Assembly (NCBI GenBank): GCA_017649745.1 | Contig: JAGCGE010000007.1 | Location: 1 to 11,129, forward strand | Direction of reading: 5' to 3' | DNA length: 11,129 nt | Origin: Clostridiales bacterium | GTDB taxonomy: Bacteria > Bacillota_A > Clostridia > Saccharofermentanales > Saccharofermentanaceae | Shown here: in pieces, positions 1 through 7,468 of the stretch | Layout: the number at the start of each line of letters is the position of its first letter | Position numbering within the stretch: position 1 is the stretch's first letter | Notes under the pieces: model-generated | The model's input: the letters and a program-made list of their open reading frames with translations, nothing else | Database searches by the model: none | Told to the model about the DNA's origin: nothing | Position numbers and translations under genes: made by a program

Positions 1-494
1 GGAGATATCAGTGTAACTTTTACATCTGTTTTCCTGACCTCTTCGAAAAGGCTTCTGGCAAAGCTACGAAGGCCTGCTTTACACGCACCATAGCATGCGC
101 CATGAGGATTAACTGAATCAGCAGTGACTGACGAGATATAGATAAGATGTCCGCTCTTCCTCTGCTTCATCTTCTGAAGATAGAAGTTGGTTATCTCTAT
201 AGGACTTTGAAGATCGACTGCAACCATCTCATTTATCGCTTCCTGGCTTATATTCTCATGAAGTCCATAGTAAGCGCTTCCTTGCGAAAAGATTATGATA
301 TCCGGACACTCTATCGTCTTAAGAAGCTTAGTAACTGATGATCTATCTTGAAGGTCACATTGAATGAACTTGATATCAGGATAGCTGACCTTACTTATAT
401 CTCTGCCGATACCGATAACTTCGTGTTTTCCAGAAAGTGCCCTGGCACATGCCAGGCCGATACCTGAAGTAGCACCGAATACCAATACTTTCAT
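1..494 (-). CDS. Short-chain dehydrogenase/reductase (SDR), 3' end cut off by window edge
   Basis: About 164 N-terminal residues are visible and the frame stays open to the left edge, so the C-terminus is missing. The protein begins MKVLVFGATSGIG, a Rossmann dinucleotide-binding loop (residues 7-13, TGxxxGIG type). Arg31 just after the second beta strand would favour NADP(H), and Cys-Asp47-Leu matches the adenine-contacting position. The catalytic Ser is in ISS (Ser122) and the YxxxK pair is Tyr135 and Lys139, the classical spacing of 13 between Ser and Tyr. Two family positions deviate: the usual NNAG after strand 4 reads FSQG (69-72), and the active-site Asn of helix 4 appears as Asp94. The substrate cannot be told. 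The start is fixed by a strong GGGAGG seven bases upstream (502-507). Its ATG overlaps the TAA stop of the upstream radical SAM fusion by one base (TAATG), suggesting coupled translation. Family assignment is firm; the specific role is unknown. Confidence 0.9.
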   Translation of the reverse strand, partial: MKVLVFGATSGIGLACARALSGKHEVIGIGRDISKVSYPDIKFIQCDLQDRSSVTKLLKTIECPDIIIFSQGSAYYGLHENISQEAINEMVAVDLQSPIEITNFYLQKMKQRKSGHLIYISSVTADSVNPHGACYGACKAGLRSFARSLFEEVRKTDVKVTLIS

Positions 495-2296
495 TATTGA
501 TCCTCCCAGATAAAGATCTTGTCCTCAGGTACGTATGATGATACCTTCGCTCTAATAATTTCTATCATTTTTTTCGAGATGTCGCCATAATGAGACACAC
601 CATTCTCAGAGATGAACGGGAAAGCGACAGCAGGAGTTAACGGTCTTCTCTTACGCATGAGTTTCAGGTAATCTGTCGAGATCCTGAAGACGCCGATACT
701 TACATCATAGACACTGTCAGAAGGTATTACCGAGAACACCTTATCGACCAGATTCAGATAGTCCTTCTCCCAGTTTCTGTAATATATCATAGGATCAAGG
801 CATACCCTGATCTTAAAGCCCTTATCAGAACAACTCTTCATCGCAGCAAGTCGCTGGTCTAGCGGAGCCGTTTTCCTCTCTATCTTCGTTATAGTCTCAG
901 GAGATAAAGTCCACGCGAAAATGACTCTGTCAGAAGGTTCGAATCGATCGAAAATACGCGGATTACCGCTCTTAGTCCTGATCTCGATCGTAAGATCCTT
1001 ACGAGTCTTTACTGCCTCTATGAACTTACCGACAAAACCGAACATGTGCTCAGCAGCCAGAAGATCAGTGTCATATGAGACACAAAGATACATCGGATGC
1101 TTTAGAAGTATCTCATCTATCTCTTTAAGGATATCTTCGAAAGATGTAAACGCAACGACATTACCTGTTGGATACATACCGCAAAGATAGCAATAATCGC
1201 AATCGAACATACAGTTCATCATACATGAACAATAGTAGAAATGCTCGTTTCCGAAGCTTTGACAGACTCTTGCTCCTTCATAGATATACTGACCTCTCTG
1301 ACGCGAGAGTATAAGTGCCGGTGATCTCTTTTGAATATCAAAATCCTGATGAGTACGATTGAATATATCCTTATAAGAGTCGATCCTGATAACGTTCTTA
1401 TTATCAAAAGGAACTTCTACATCTTTCTCTGCATAAACATTAGTAAAAGGAGGATTTAATCCCTCTACTTTGCTCCAGTTATCAGTATCAAGATCCGAAT
1501 TCAAGGTCAGTTCCGTAATGATCTTATCAAACAGTTCTTTCTTAAATGCTTTCGTATTATTTTCGAAAAGGATATCTGATACGAACGAAAGATCTGTATC
1601 AAGACCATTAAGTTTCCTATAAAAGATGACTCTCTTAAGCTTATTGCACATGGTCTCGGTCAGGCAGAATTTCTCTTTTACCAACTCGACATCGATATCA
1701 TCCATGCTCATATCACTTTTAGTTATATCAAGACTAACTGCAAAGTCGATTATAGCTTTTGCATGCTGCTTGATAAGCTTATAAGGCTCTATCTTCTTGT
1801 CAGCAACCTTAGTCCCATCGAAAACATCAGATACAACTTTAAAGAAGAACATCCTATCCAAAGTAAAATACGGAACAAAGGATTCATAGAGCATGGAAGA
1901 TTCCATGTCATAAAGCCCTGTTCCATCATCTGCAGGACGCAATACGGTAGTTATTGAAGACTGTGCAAACGAATTCTTATAGATAAGATCTGGATAGTAT
2001 GTCCTACCTGAAACATGATCGGTTATCTTGTTTATGAGATAAAGATCTCCGATATTCCCAAATGACGAACCGCAAATACCGACATTAATAACTATCGAAT
2101 CGGAATCAGGTTCATGAAGCGCAAAATGGCGAGAACTGTTTCTTAAACAAGAAACAAGTCCTTCGCCAACGATTACGACTTCGAAGCCATCTGAAACGAA
2201 ATGCTGATAGATATGTTCATCAGCTCTCTTCTTAAGACCAAGTATCTCTATAAAAGGCCTGGCCTCTTCGTAGATGGCAGTTACAAAAGTTATCAT
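494..2296 (-). CDS. Fusion protein: nucleoside phosphorylase/nucleosidase-like domain plus SPL-like radical SAM domain
   Basis: 600 residues in one uninterrupted frame. Residues 1 to about 190 resemble the purine nucleoside phosphorylase/MTA-SAH nucleosidase fold: a VVIVGEG strand (40-45), NVGICGS (71-77), GDLYLIN (83-89), then DME (130-132) and SD (156-157), which correspond to the Met-Glu ribose-binding and Ser-Asp base-binding signatures. Residues 190-300 are a mostly helical linker of unknown type. Residues 300-600 are a radical SAM domain of the spore photoproduct lyase type: cluster motif CMFDCDYC (Cys362, Cys366, Cys369), followed by Tyr370, and a later block with PLDQR (478-482) and DP-x6-NWEKDY (501-513) that parallels PLDKR...EGWEEGY of SPL. 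By my alignment the SPL catalytic Cys position is Tyr408 (SYDTDLLAAEH), with Cys405 nearby. Such an enzyme would bind a 4Fe-4S cluster and SAM in the cytosol; the substrate is unknown, perhaps a modified or damaged nucleoside. The start follows the UPF0210 stop by one base, with only a weak GAGAA ribosome site. Confidence 0.85.
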   Translation of the reverse strand: MITFVTAIYEEARPFIEILGLKKRADEHIYQHFVSDGFEVVIVGEGLVSCLRNSSRHFALHEPDSDSIVINVGICGSSFGNIGDLYLINKITDHVSGRTYYPDLIYKNSFAQSSITTVLRPADDGTGLYDMESSMLYESFVPYFTLDRMFFFKVVSDVFDGTKVADKKIEPYKLIKQHAKAIIDFAVSLDITKSDMSMDDIDVELVKEKFCLTETMCNKLKRVIFYRKLNGLDTDLSFVSDILFENNTKAFKKELFDKIITELTLNSDLDTDNWSKVEGLNPPFTNVYAEKDVEVPFDNKNVIRIDSYKDIFNRTHQDFDIQKRSPALILSRQRGQYIYEGARVCQSFGNEHFYYCSCMMNCMFDCDYCYLCGMYPTGNVVAFTSFEDILKEIDEILLKHPMYLCVSYDTDLLAAEHMFGFVGKFIEAVKTRKDLTIEIRTKSGNPRIFDRFEPSDRVIFAWTLSPETITKIERKTAPLDQRLAAMKSCSDKGFKIRVCLDPMIYYRNWEKDYLNLVDKVFSVIPSDSVYDVSIGVFRISTDYLKLMRKRRPLTPAVAFPFISENGVSHYGDISKKMIEIIRAKVSSYVPEDKIFIWEDQ

Positions 2297-2297
2297 A

Positions 2298-3656
2298 TTA
2301 GTTTCTCATGCTATGAATTGGAGCCGGGATCCTTCCACCACGATTGATGAAATCAGCGCATGAAGCTGTATTAACAGGCATGATCGGAGCAGTTCCGAGA
2401 AGACCACCAAATTCAACCTCATCACCTACACCCTTACCAGGTACAGGAATGATACGAACAGCAGTAGTCTTATTGTTAAATGTTCCGAGAGCCATCTCAT
2501 CAGCGATGATACCGGATATCGTAGTAGCATCAGTATCACCAGGGATAGCGATCATATCAAGACCTACTGAGCATACACATGTCATAGCTTCAAGCTTCTC
2601 AAGCTTAAGGCAGCCTGACTTAGCAGCAGCGATCATACCCTCATCCTCAGATACAGGAATGAAAGCACCTGAAAGACCACCTACGAATGAAGAAGCCATC
2701 GTTCCGCCCTTCTTAACTGCATCATTAAGCATTGCAAGAGCAGCTGTTGTACCCCAAGTACCGCACTCTTCAAGACCGAACTCTTCAAGAAGTCTTGCAA
2801 CTGAGTCACCTACTGCAGGTGTCGGAGCAAGTGAAAGGTCAATGATACCAAATGGTACACCAAGTCTCTGTGAAGCTTCTCTAGCAACAAGCTCACCTAC
2901 ACGTGTGATCTTAAATGCAGCTTTCTTGATAGTCTCGGCTACAACACCAAGATCCTGACCCTTAACAGACTCAAGAGCGTGCTTAACAACACCAGGACCT
3001 GAAATACCAACATTAATAACACACTCAGGCTCACCAGGTCCCAGGAAGGCACCAGCCATGAACGGGTTATCTTCAGGAGCATTCGCGAAAACAACGAGCT
3101 TAGCACAACCTAATGCACCTCTGTCTGCTGTTCTCTCTGCAGCTCTTTTTATGATGACACCCATATCTCTTACAGCATCCATATTGATACCTGTTCTTGT
3201 GGATGCAAGATTAACTGAAGAACAAACGAAATCAGTTACAGCCAAAGCCTCTGGGATAGAATCGAGCAAGATCTTATCAGAAGTTGTATAACCCTTCTGA
3301 ACAAGAGCTGAAAAACCACCGATAAAGTTTACTCCACAAGCTTTAGCAGCCTTATCAAGTGCAACAGCGAAAGGAGTATAATCCTTAGCTCCGCATGCAG
3401 CTGCAACAATAGAGATAGGAGTTACCGATATTCTCTTATGGATGATCGGCACATGATATTTACGTGAGATCTCCTCACCTACTTCAACAAGACGACCTGC
3501 ATATTTGCAGATCTTGTCATAGATCTTCTGACAGGATTCTTCAACAGTAGATGCTGAGCAATCCATCAGGTTGATACCCATTGTAATTGTACGAATATCA
3601 AGATGTTGCTCAGAGAACATCCTGGTAGTTTCTAATATTTCAAAATCAGTAATCAT
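2298..3656 (-). CDS. UPF0210 (DUF711, PFL-like) family protein
   Basis: 452 residues, the usual length for UPF0210/DUF711. The sequence matches the family throughout: start [14 protein letters not shown], an early [13 protein letters not shown] block (21-33), [11 protein letters not shown] (75-85), the glycine loop FIGGFSALV (111-119), [16 protein letters not shown] (145-160), [10 protein letters not shown] (215-224), and late glycine-rich blocks including [13 protein letters not shown]. No signal peptide or membrane segment is seen, so it should be cytosolic. The family has been linked by fold to pyruvate formate-lyase-like proteins, but I see no activating glycyl radical system here and no reaction is established. 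Its gene follows the ACT-domain gene by 8 bases, with a GAGGTG ribosome site that overlaps the ACT stop codon. This ACT-UPF0210 pairing recurs widely in Bacillota and suggests the small protein senses a ligand for, or binds to, this one. Confidence 0.95.
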   Translation of the reverse strand: MITDFEILETTRMFSEQHLDIRTITMGINLMDCSASTVEESCQKIYDKICKYAGRLVEVGEEISRKYHVPIIHKRISVTPISIVAAACGAKDYTPFAVALDKAAKACGVNFIGGFSALVQKGYTTSDKILLDSIPEALAVTDFVCSSVNLASTRTGINMDAVRDMGVIIKRAAERTADRGALGCAKLVVFANAPEDNPFMAGAFLGPGEPECVINVGISGPGVVKHALESVKGQDLGVVAETIKKAAFKITRVGELVAREASQRLGVPFGIIDLSLAPTPAVGDSVARLLEEFGLEECGTWGTTAALAMLNDAVKKGGTMASSFVGGLSGAFIPVSEDEGMIAAAKSGCLKLEKLEAMTCVCSVGLDMIAIPGDTDATTISGIIADEMALGTFNNKTTAVRIIPVPGKGVGDEVEFGGLLGTAPIMPVNTASCADFINRGGRIPAPIHSMRN

Positions 3657-3664
3657 AAGCCACC

Positions 3665-3943
3665 TCAGATCCTGTGCATAGCATTAAACAGATCAGTATG
3701 CTGGATAGTGATCTGAACACCAAGCTCATCACCAAGTTTATTAAGCTTCTCAACAATGTCAGACTTCTCGATAACAACATCCTTAAGATCAACCATCATG
3801 ATCATTGTAAAGAGGTTATCGAGGATTGTTTGTGAAATATCTTTTATATTGATCCCCTCGTCAGCAAGAAGATTAGAGACACCGGCAATGATGCCTACAC
3901 GATCAACTCCGACAACGGTAATTACAGCAGTATTTTTGGACAT
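3665..3943 (-). CDS. ACT domain-containing protein, UPF0237 family
   Basis: 92 residues from the chosen start ([18 protein letters not shown]...). It is a single ACT domain (beta-alpha-beta-beta-alpha-beta): the first strand [25 protein letters not shown] is the classic ACT opening, and the internal strand [10 protein letters not shown] follows the family pattern. ACT domains usually bind amino acids or act as dimerising regulatory modules; no catalytic domain is attached. The ATG at 3943 is preferred because UPF0237 proteins begin just before the first strand. An AAAGGAG lies at 3954-3960, ten bases upstream. An in-frame ATG two codons earlier (3949) would have a spacing of only four bases and cannot be excluded. 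A longer start at 3985 would lack a ribosome site and add an unconserved hydrophobic stretch. It is first in the block ACT, UPF0210, radical SAM fusion, SDR, and is preceded by the only sizeable gap in the window. Confidence 0.92.
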   Translation of the reverse strand: MSKNTAVITVVGVDRVGIIAGVSNLLADEGINIKDISQTILDNLFTMIMMVDLKDVVIEKSDIVEKLNKLGDELGVQITIQHTDLFNAMHRI

Positions 3944-3952
3944 AATCATCAG

Positions 3953-3990
3953 ACTCCTTTTAATAAAGATTGTTATGATCAACAAGGAGT
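3953..3990 (-). promoter_or_regulatory. Inverted repeat covering the ACT gene ribosome binding site
   Basis: In the minus-strand transcript ACTCCTT (3990-3984) is the exact complement of AAGGAGT (3959-3953), which contains the ribosome binding site of the ACT gene. Between them, TTGTT (3985-3981) can pair with AACAA (3974-3970) around a six-base loop, sharing two bases with the outer arm. Read-through RNA from the upstream genes could therefore hide the ribosome site. RNA started at the candidate promoter (near 3984) would lack the ACTCC arm. There is no T-run after the structure, so it does not look like a terminator. The effect on expression is inference. Confidence 0.4.
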
Positions 3991-4019
3991 ATTATATACC
4001 AATTCAGATGTATTTTGAA
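3991..4019 (-). promoter_or_regulatory. Candidate sigma-A type promoter for the ACT-UPF0210-fusion-SDR block
   Basis: On the minus strand a perfect TATAAT lies at 3996-3991. At 17 bases spacing upstream is TTCAAA (4019-4014), four of six matches to TTGACA, overlapping the end of the FAD-dehydrogenase gene. Transcription would begin near 3984 and leave a leader of roughly 40 bases before the ACT start. This is the only sizeable intergenic gap in the window, which supports it; the -35 is weak and AT-rich chance matches are common. Confidence 0.45.
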
Positions 4020-5617
4020 ACGAGCGCATTCGCACATTTGATGCCATCAATGGCAGATGAAGTTATACCTCCTGCATAACCGCATCCCTCACCGCATGGG
4101 TAAAGACCAACAACATTTGTACTCATAAAAGATTCCTTATCACGAAGGATCCTGACTGGAGAAGAACTTCTCGCTTCAACAGCTGTCAGAACAGCATCAT
4201 CAGCGTCAAAACCATTGATCCTTCGTCCCATCTTAACTATTCCATCCTTAAGAGAATCACAGATGATCTTAGGGAATAATTCATTAAGATCAGATGGAGT
4301 AACAGAAGGCTTATAGCTTGGCTTTATTCTTCCGAATCCTTCAGGTTTCTTATTCTCAACAAAAGCTTTAAAAGTCGTAGCAGGTGCACTGTCATTTGAA
4401 CCCGCGATCTCATATGCCTTACCTTCCAGCATCTCCTGAAATTCGATTCCTGCCAATACACCTTCACCATAGATCTCGCTGTCTACCGGAACAAGCAAAG
4501 CGGAATTGGAGTTTTCCATATCACGAGCATAATAGCTCATTCCGTTAGTGCAGATCGATCTCCAAGAAGAAGCACCTGCAACTACTTCGCCACCCGGACA
4601 CATACAGAATGTATAGAGTTTTCGACCAGTAACAGTATCTACTGCGAGCTTATATGATGCTGAAGAGATATCGTGATAGTTAGCTGTATCAAAACCGTAC
4701 TGTGCCATGTCGATATCCTTACGAAGATGTTCGATACGTACGCCAACGGAAAAAGGCTTGTTCTCCATATCAACTTCTGCTTTATTGAGCATTCTAAATG
4801 TATCCCTGCTGCTATGACCTATAGCAAGGATAATATCATCAGCTTCTTCATCATACGGATCCTGACCCCAGTCATAATCGAACCCTTTGATCTTACCGTT
4901 TTCGATATTAAGATCATAAAGAGTCGCACCGAAAAGAATATCACCGCCAAGCGATTGGATCTCTTTACGGATATTGACTACCACATTTCGAAGATTATCA
5001 GTTCCGATATGAGGATGAGAATCATATTTGATATCTGAAGGTGCACCGAATTCGACAAAAGTATCAAAGATAAACTGCTTATAAGAATCCGATATACCTG
5101 TGTGAAGCTTACCATCAGAGAAGGTGCCTGCACCTCCCTCACCGAATTGAACATTATTGTCAGGATCAAGTGTCGCCTTACCAGCTTTATATGCCTCAAC
5201 ACGTCTGACTCTATCTTCCATACTCATCCCGCGATCAAGGATAAGTGGCTTTAATCCGTATCTAGCAAGGATCAGTCCAGCGAACATACCTGCAGGACCA
5301 AAGCCAATAATAACAGGCCTTTTAGGCATATTGATCTTGGCATCCTTATACTTAAAAACCGAATCCTTAAGTTCATTATCCCTCTTAGCGAACTCGCTTC
5401 CAGAAAGGATCTCAACTTTATAATTTATAACTGTCTTCGGCTTACGTCTGGCATCAATAGATTTCTTAATGATGCGAAGTTCTTTATTGCCGTTCTCGAC
5501 AGACTTGATACCGTCACGCATGGCACCGTTACCTGTCTTAAGCTTATAAGTGATAGCAGCGTATTCATTCTGAAAATGATTCAACTCATCAGGAAAGAGC
5601 TTTAAGTCAAACGTCAT
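4004..5617 (-). CDS. COG2509-type FAD-dependent dehydrogenase (uncharacterised NAD(P)/FAD-dependent oxidoreductase)
   Basis: 537 residues from the chosen ATG. An N-terminal region of about 95 residues precedes the FAD fold, as usual in this family. The dinucleotide loop GFGPAG is at 105-110, followed by ILARYGLKPLILDRG, whose Asp would hold the FAD ribose. Family hallmarks follow: QFGEGGAGTFSDGKL (157-171), DIILAIGHSSRDT (261-273), MCPGGEVV (339-346) and the C-terminal FAD-contacting block GLYPCGEGCGYAGGITSSA (504-522). No membrane segment is seen; it should be a soluble flavoprotein. The substrate is unknown for the family. The ATG at 5617 is chosen because AAAGGAG (5624-5630) lies six bases upstream, whereas the longer ATG at 5638 has no ribosome site. 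The start overlaps the end of the upstream flavoprotein gene by 11 bases, so the two are probably translationally coupled and of related use. Confidence 0.93.
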   Translation of the reverse strand: MTFDLKLFPDELNHFQNEYAAITYKLKTGNGAMRDGIKSVENGNKELRIIKKSIDARRKPKTVINYKVEILSGSEFAKRDNELKDSVFKYKDAKINMPKRPVIIGFGPAGMFAGLILARYGLKPLILDRGMSMEDRVRRVEAYKAGKATLDPDNNVQFGEGGAGTFSDGKLHTGISDSYKQFIFDTFVEFGAPSDIKYDSHPHIGTDNLRNVVVNIRKEIQSLGGDILFGATLYDLNIENGKIKGFDYDWGQDPYDEEADDIILAIGHSSRDTFRMLNKAEVDMENKPFSVGVRIEHLRKDIDMAQYGFDTANYHDISSASYKLAVDTVTGRKLYTFCMCPGGEVVAGASSWRSICTNGMSYYARDMENSNSALLVPVDSEIYGEGVLAGIEFQEMLEGKAYEIAGSNDSAPATTFKAFVENKKPEGFGRIKPSYKPSVTPSDLNELFPKIICDSLKDGIVKMGRRINGFDADDAVLTAVEARSSSPVRILRDKESFMSTNVVGLYPCGEGCGYAGGITSSAIDGIKCANALVSKYI

Positions 5618-6797
5618 ATAAAGCTCCTTTGATCGCATCAGCTACGGCAAAAGCAGAACTCCATGCCCATTGCAGGTTGTAGCCACCGCAAGGACCGTCA
5701 ACATTAACTGCTTCGCCGATAACATAAAGTCCTTTAACTCTGGTCTCCAGAGAAGAACTTAAACATGTGAGCATAACGCCGCCTCTGGTTACCTGCGCAT
5801 TATCAAAATTCTGAGTTCCGGAGATCTTTATCCTAAAGTTATGAAGCTCATTTATAAATCTCTTTATCTCTGATTCAGTTGTGATCTTTTTACAGTTGAG
5901 TCTCTTAAGAATCACTTCAGTAAGGACATCAGGAAGAATGCCAATAAGAGCATCTTTGGTCTCTCTTTTCGGAAACTTCAGGATACGCTCCCTTATGTCG
6001 TCTTCATTATCAATGAGATCAACGATAACGGTATTCTTACCCTCTTTGATGTACCTCGAAAGCTGCATGATACAGATACCTGAGATACCATAATCAGTAA
6101 AAAGCAATTCACCCTTCTCGGAAGCAGTTATCTTGCCATCGTTTTCGAGCATTACCTTAGAAGCAAACCTGTAACCGCTAAGTCTCTTAAGATCTCTGTC
6201 AGAAGAACAAAGCTGCACTAACACAGGCCTTACAGGAGCGAAATCCTCTTTAGGGATCATGCAGTTCAAGAGCTTAAAGCCGGAACCGTCACTGCCGGTA
6301 TTCGGATATGAACATCCACCGGTAGCAATTACAAGATACTTACTGTTATATGAATCGTCAGCTGTCTTAATCTCGAAAAGATCATCAGACTTGACGATAT
6401 ATTTAACCTTGGAATTAAGCTTGATATCGATGTCATCCAGATAAAAACGCAGAACATCGATGACTGAAGAACTCTTGAGAGTAATAGGATATACAAGACC
6501 TTCTTTATTGATAGTCTTTAACCCCATCTCTTTTTCGAAAAAACTAAGAGTATCAGTTACAGGATATTTACCGAAGATCTCGTCAATTATAAGACTGCTA
6601 TCTGAATAATAATTCTTAGGATCGATCTCGGTATTAGTGAGATTACACCTGCCGTTACCAGTGATAGCAAGTTTTTTACCAACCTTGGAATTGGAATCAA
6701 GAAGAAGTATGTTCTTGATTCCCAAGAACTTCAGCCTCGCGGCACACATCAATCCTGAACTACCCGCACCGATAATTATCGCATCGTATAAAGACAC
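5607..6797 (-). CDS. HI0933/BaiN-like family NAD(P)/FAD-dependent oxidoreductase, GTG start
   Basis: 396 residues, the normal length for HI0933-family flavoproteins. The N-terminus DAIIIGAGSSGLMCA gives the GxGxxG FAD loop (10-15), then the family signature GKKLAITGNGRCNLTN (40-55). Further matches are ATGGCSYPNTGSDGSGF (158-174), GELLFTDYGISG (229-240), AQVTRGGV (334-341) and the C-terminal GEAVNVDGPCGGYNLQWAW (361-379). It is a soluble FAD enzyme; members have been named BaiN/RdsA, but no bile-acid genes are present here, so that role should not be transferred. The start is a GTG placed directly after the TAA of the CYTH gene, with GAGGAG six bases upstream (6804-6809) overlapping that gene's end. 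No ATG gives the complete FAD strand. The next flavoprotein gene starts inside its last codons. Confidence 0.94.
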   Translation of the reverse strand: MSLYDAIIIGAGSSGLMCAARLKFLGIKNILLLDSNSKVGKKLAITGNGRCNLTNTEIDPKNYYSDSSLIIDEIFGKYPVTDTLSFFEKEMGLKTINKEGLVYPITLKSSSVIDVLRFYLDDIDIKLNSKVKYIVKSDDLFEIKTADDSYNSKYLVIATGGCSYPNTGSDGSGFKLLNCMIPKEDFAPVRPVLVQLCSSDRDLKRLSGYRFASKVMLENDGKITASEKGELLFTDYGISGICIMQLSRYIKEGKNTVIVDLIDNEDDIRERILKFPKRETKDALIGILPDVLTEVILKRLNCKKITTESEIKRFINELHNFRIKISGTQNFDNAQVTRGGVMLTCLSSSLETRVKGLYVIGEAVNVDGPCGGYNLQWAWSSAFAVADAIKGALYDV

Positions 6798-7460
6798 TTA
6801 AGACTCCTCTTCAAGAAGCAATAAACAACGCTTAAACTTACTGTCATTGGAGAACTTGGCATTAGTCTTACTAACGATATAGTTAGCCATATCCATAAGG
6901 TCAACTACATCACCTGAGATAAGTTCAAGTTCAAGCTCACAGATAGGTTCTGACTTATCTCCTGCTGAGAGCTTACCTACATCAAAACAAGCTTCCATAA
7001 TGGAGTCGCCATAACCGAAAGTATATACAGTACGATTGAATTTAGTCTTACACAAAGGAATGAGTTCATCTTCATCGATACCATCGAGAGCACTCGTAAG
7101 GATATCAGAAGGATCCTCACTTCTGGAGATACCTTCAAGGAATTCTTCCTTATCAAAATTCTTGGAAAAAGTCTTTACATTCCACTCGTAACGCTGATGA
7201 AGACCGTTCTCAACCTTACCGCCGAGCTTGATGGTATGCTCATATGTCTCTTCCTCTTCATCTGAATCGGAAATATTACGAACTCGGATGGAACCGCCTC
7301 TCTTGATCATCTTGTGATCAGGCGTATCGTAATAAGTGCTAGACAGTTTAACTGCCTCCTGATCCTCATGTTCCATACAGATATTATAGAACCAATCGGC
7401 ATCAAGTATCCCAAATAATTCTTCTTCGTCCTTAAATGTTAATTTGTATTCTGTCTCCAT
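6798..7460 (-). CDS. CYTH domain protein (triphosphate tunnel metalloenzyme family)
   Basis: 220 residues. The N-terminus METEYK supplies the defining ExExK motif (Glu2, Glu4, Lys6). Next come TYYDTPDHKMIKRGGSIRVR (42-61), the family YYDT...L/I..R...R.R block; HTIKLGG (75-81); a KFNRTVY strand (140-146); ACFDVG (157-162); and ELELE (175-179), which supplies further acidic metal-binding residues. CYTH enzymes form a beta-barrel tunnel lined with Lys/Arg and Glu that binds triphosphates with Mg or Mn; known activities include tripolyphosphatase, thiamine triphosphatase and class IV adenylate cyclase. The charged tunnel residues look intact, so it should be active on a triphosphate, most likely inorganic or organic triphosphate hydrolysis, but the substrate cannot be read from sequence. 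There is no CHAD domain. A ribosome site AAGGA sits five bases before the ATG, within the 8-base gap after the upstream gene. Confidence 0.92.
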   Translation of the reverse strand: METEYKLTFKDEEELFGILDADWFYNICMEHEDQEAVKLSSTYYDTPDHKMIKRGGSIRVRNISDSDEEEETYEHTIKLGGKVENGLHQRYEWNVKTFSKNFDKEEFLEGISRSEDPSDILTSALDGIDEDELIPLCKTKFNRTVYTFGYGDSIMEACFDVGKLSAGDKSEPICELELELISGDVVDLMDMANYIVSKTNAKFSNDSKFKRCLLLLEEES

Positions 7461-7468
7461 ATTATTCC

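Noticed and set aside
494..1400. Naming the radical SAM half as splB, the spore DNA repair enzyme
   Set aside because: Overall SPL similarity is clear, but the catalytic Cys position appears to be Tyr and a nucleosidase-like domain is fused at the N-terminus, so the classical function should not be transferred.
2344..2958. Plus-strand open frame of 204 codons
   Set aside because: It lies fully antisense to the well-conserved UPF0210 gene, has low-complexity Ser/Pro/Thr-rich composition typical of a reverse frame, and matches no family I know.
3953..3990. Reading the inverted repeat as an intrinsic terminator
   Set aside because: The outer stem is only seven pairs with a 24-base interior, and no T-run follows on the minus strand; it covers a ribosome site instead.
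3756..4079. Plus-strand open frame of 107 codons spanning the ACT gene and the intergenic gap
   Set aside because: It is mostly the reverse frame of the ACT domain, which is unmistakable on the minus strand.
5607..6797. Bile-acid (bai) operon assignment from the BaiN-like protein
   Set aside because: The HI0933 family is widespread and none of the other bai genes is present in the window.
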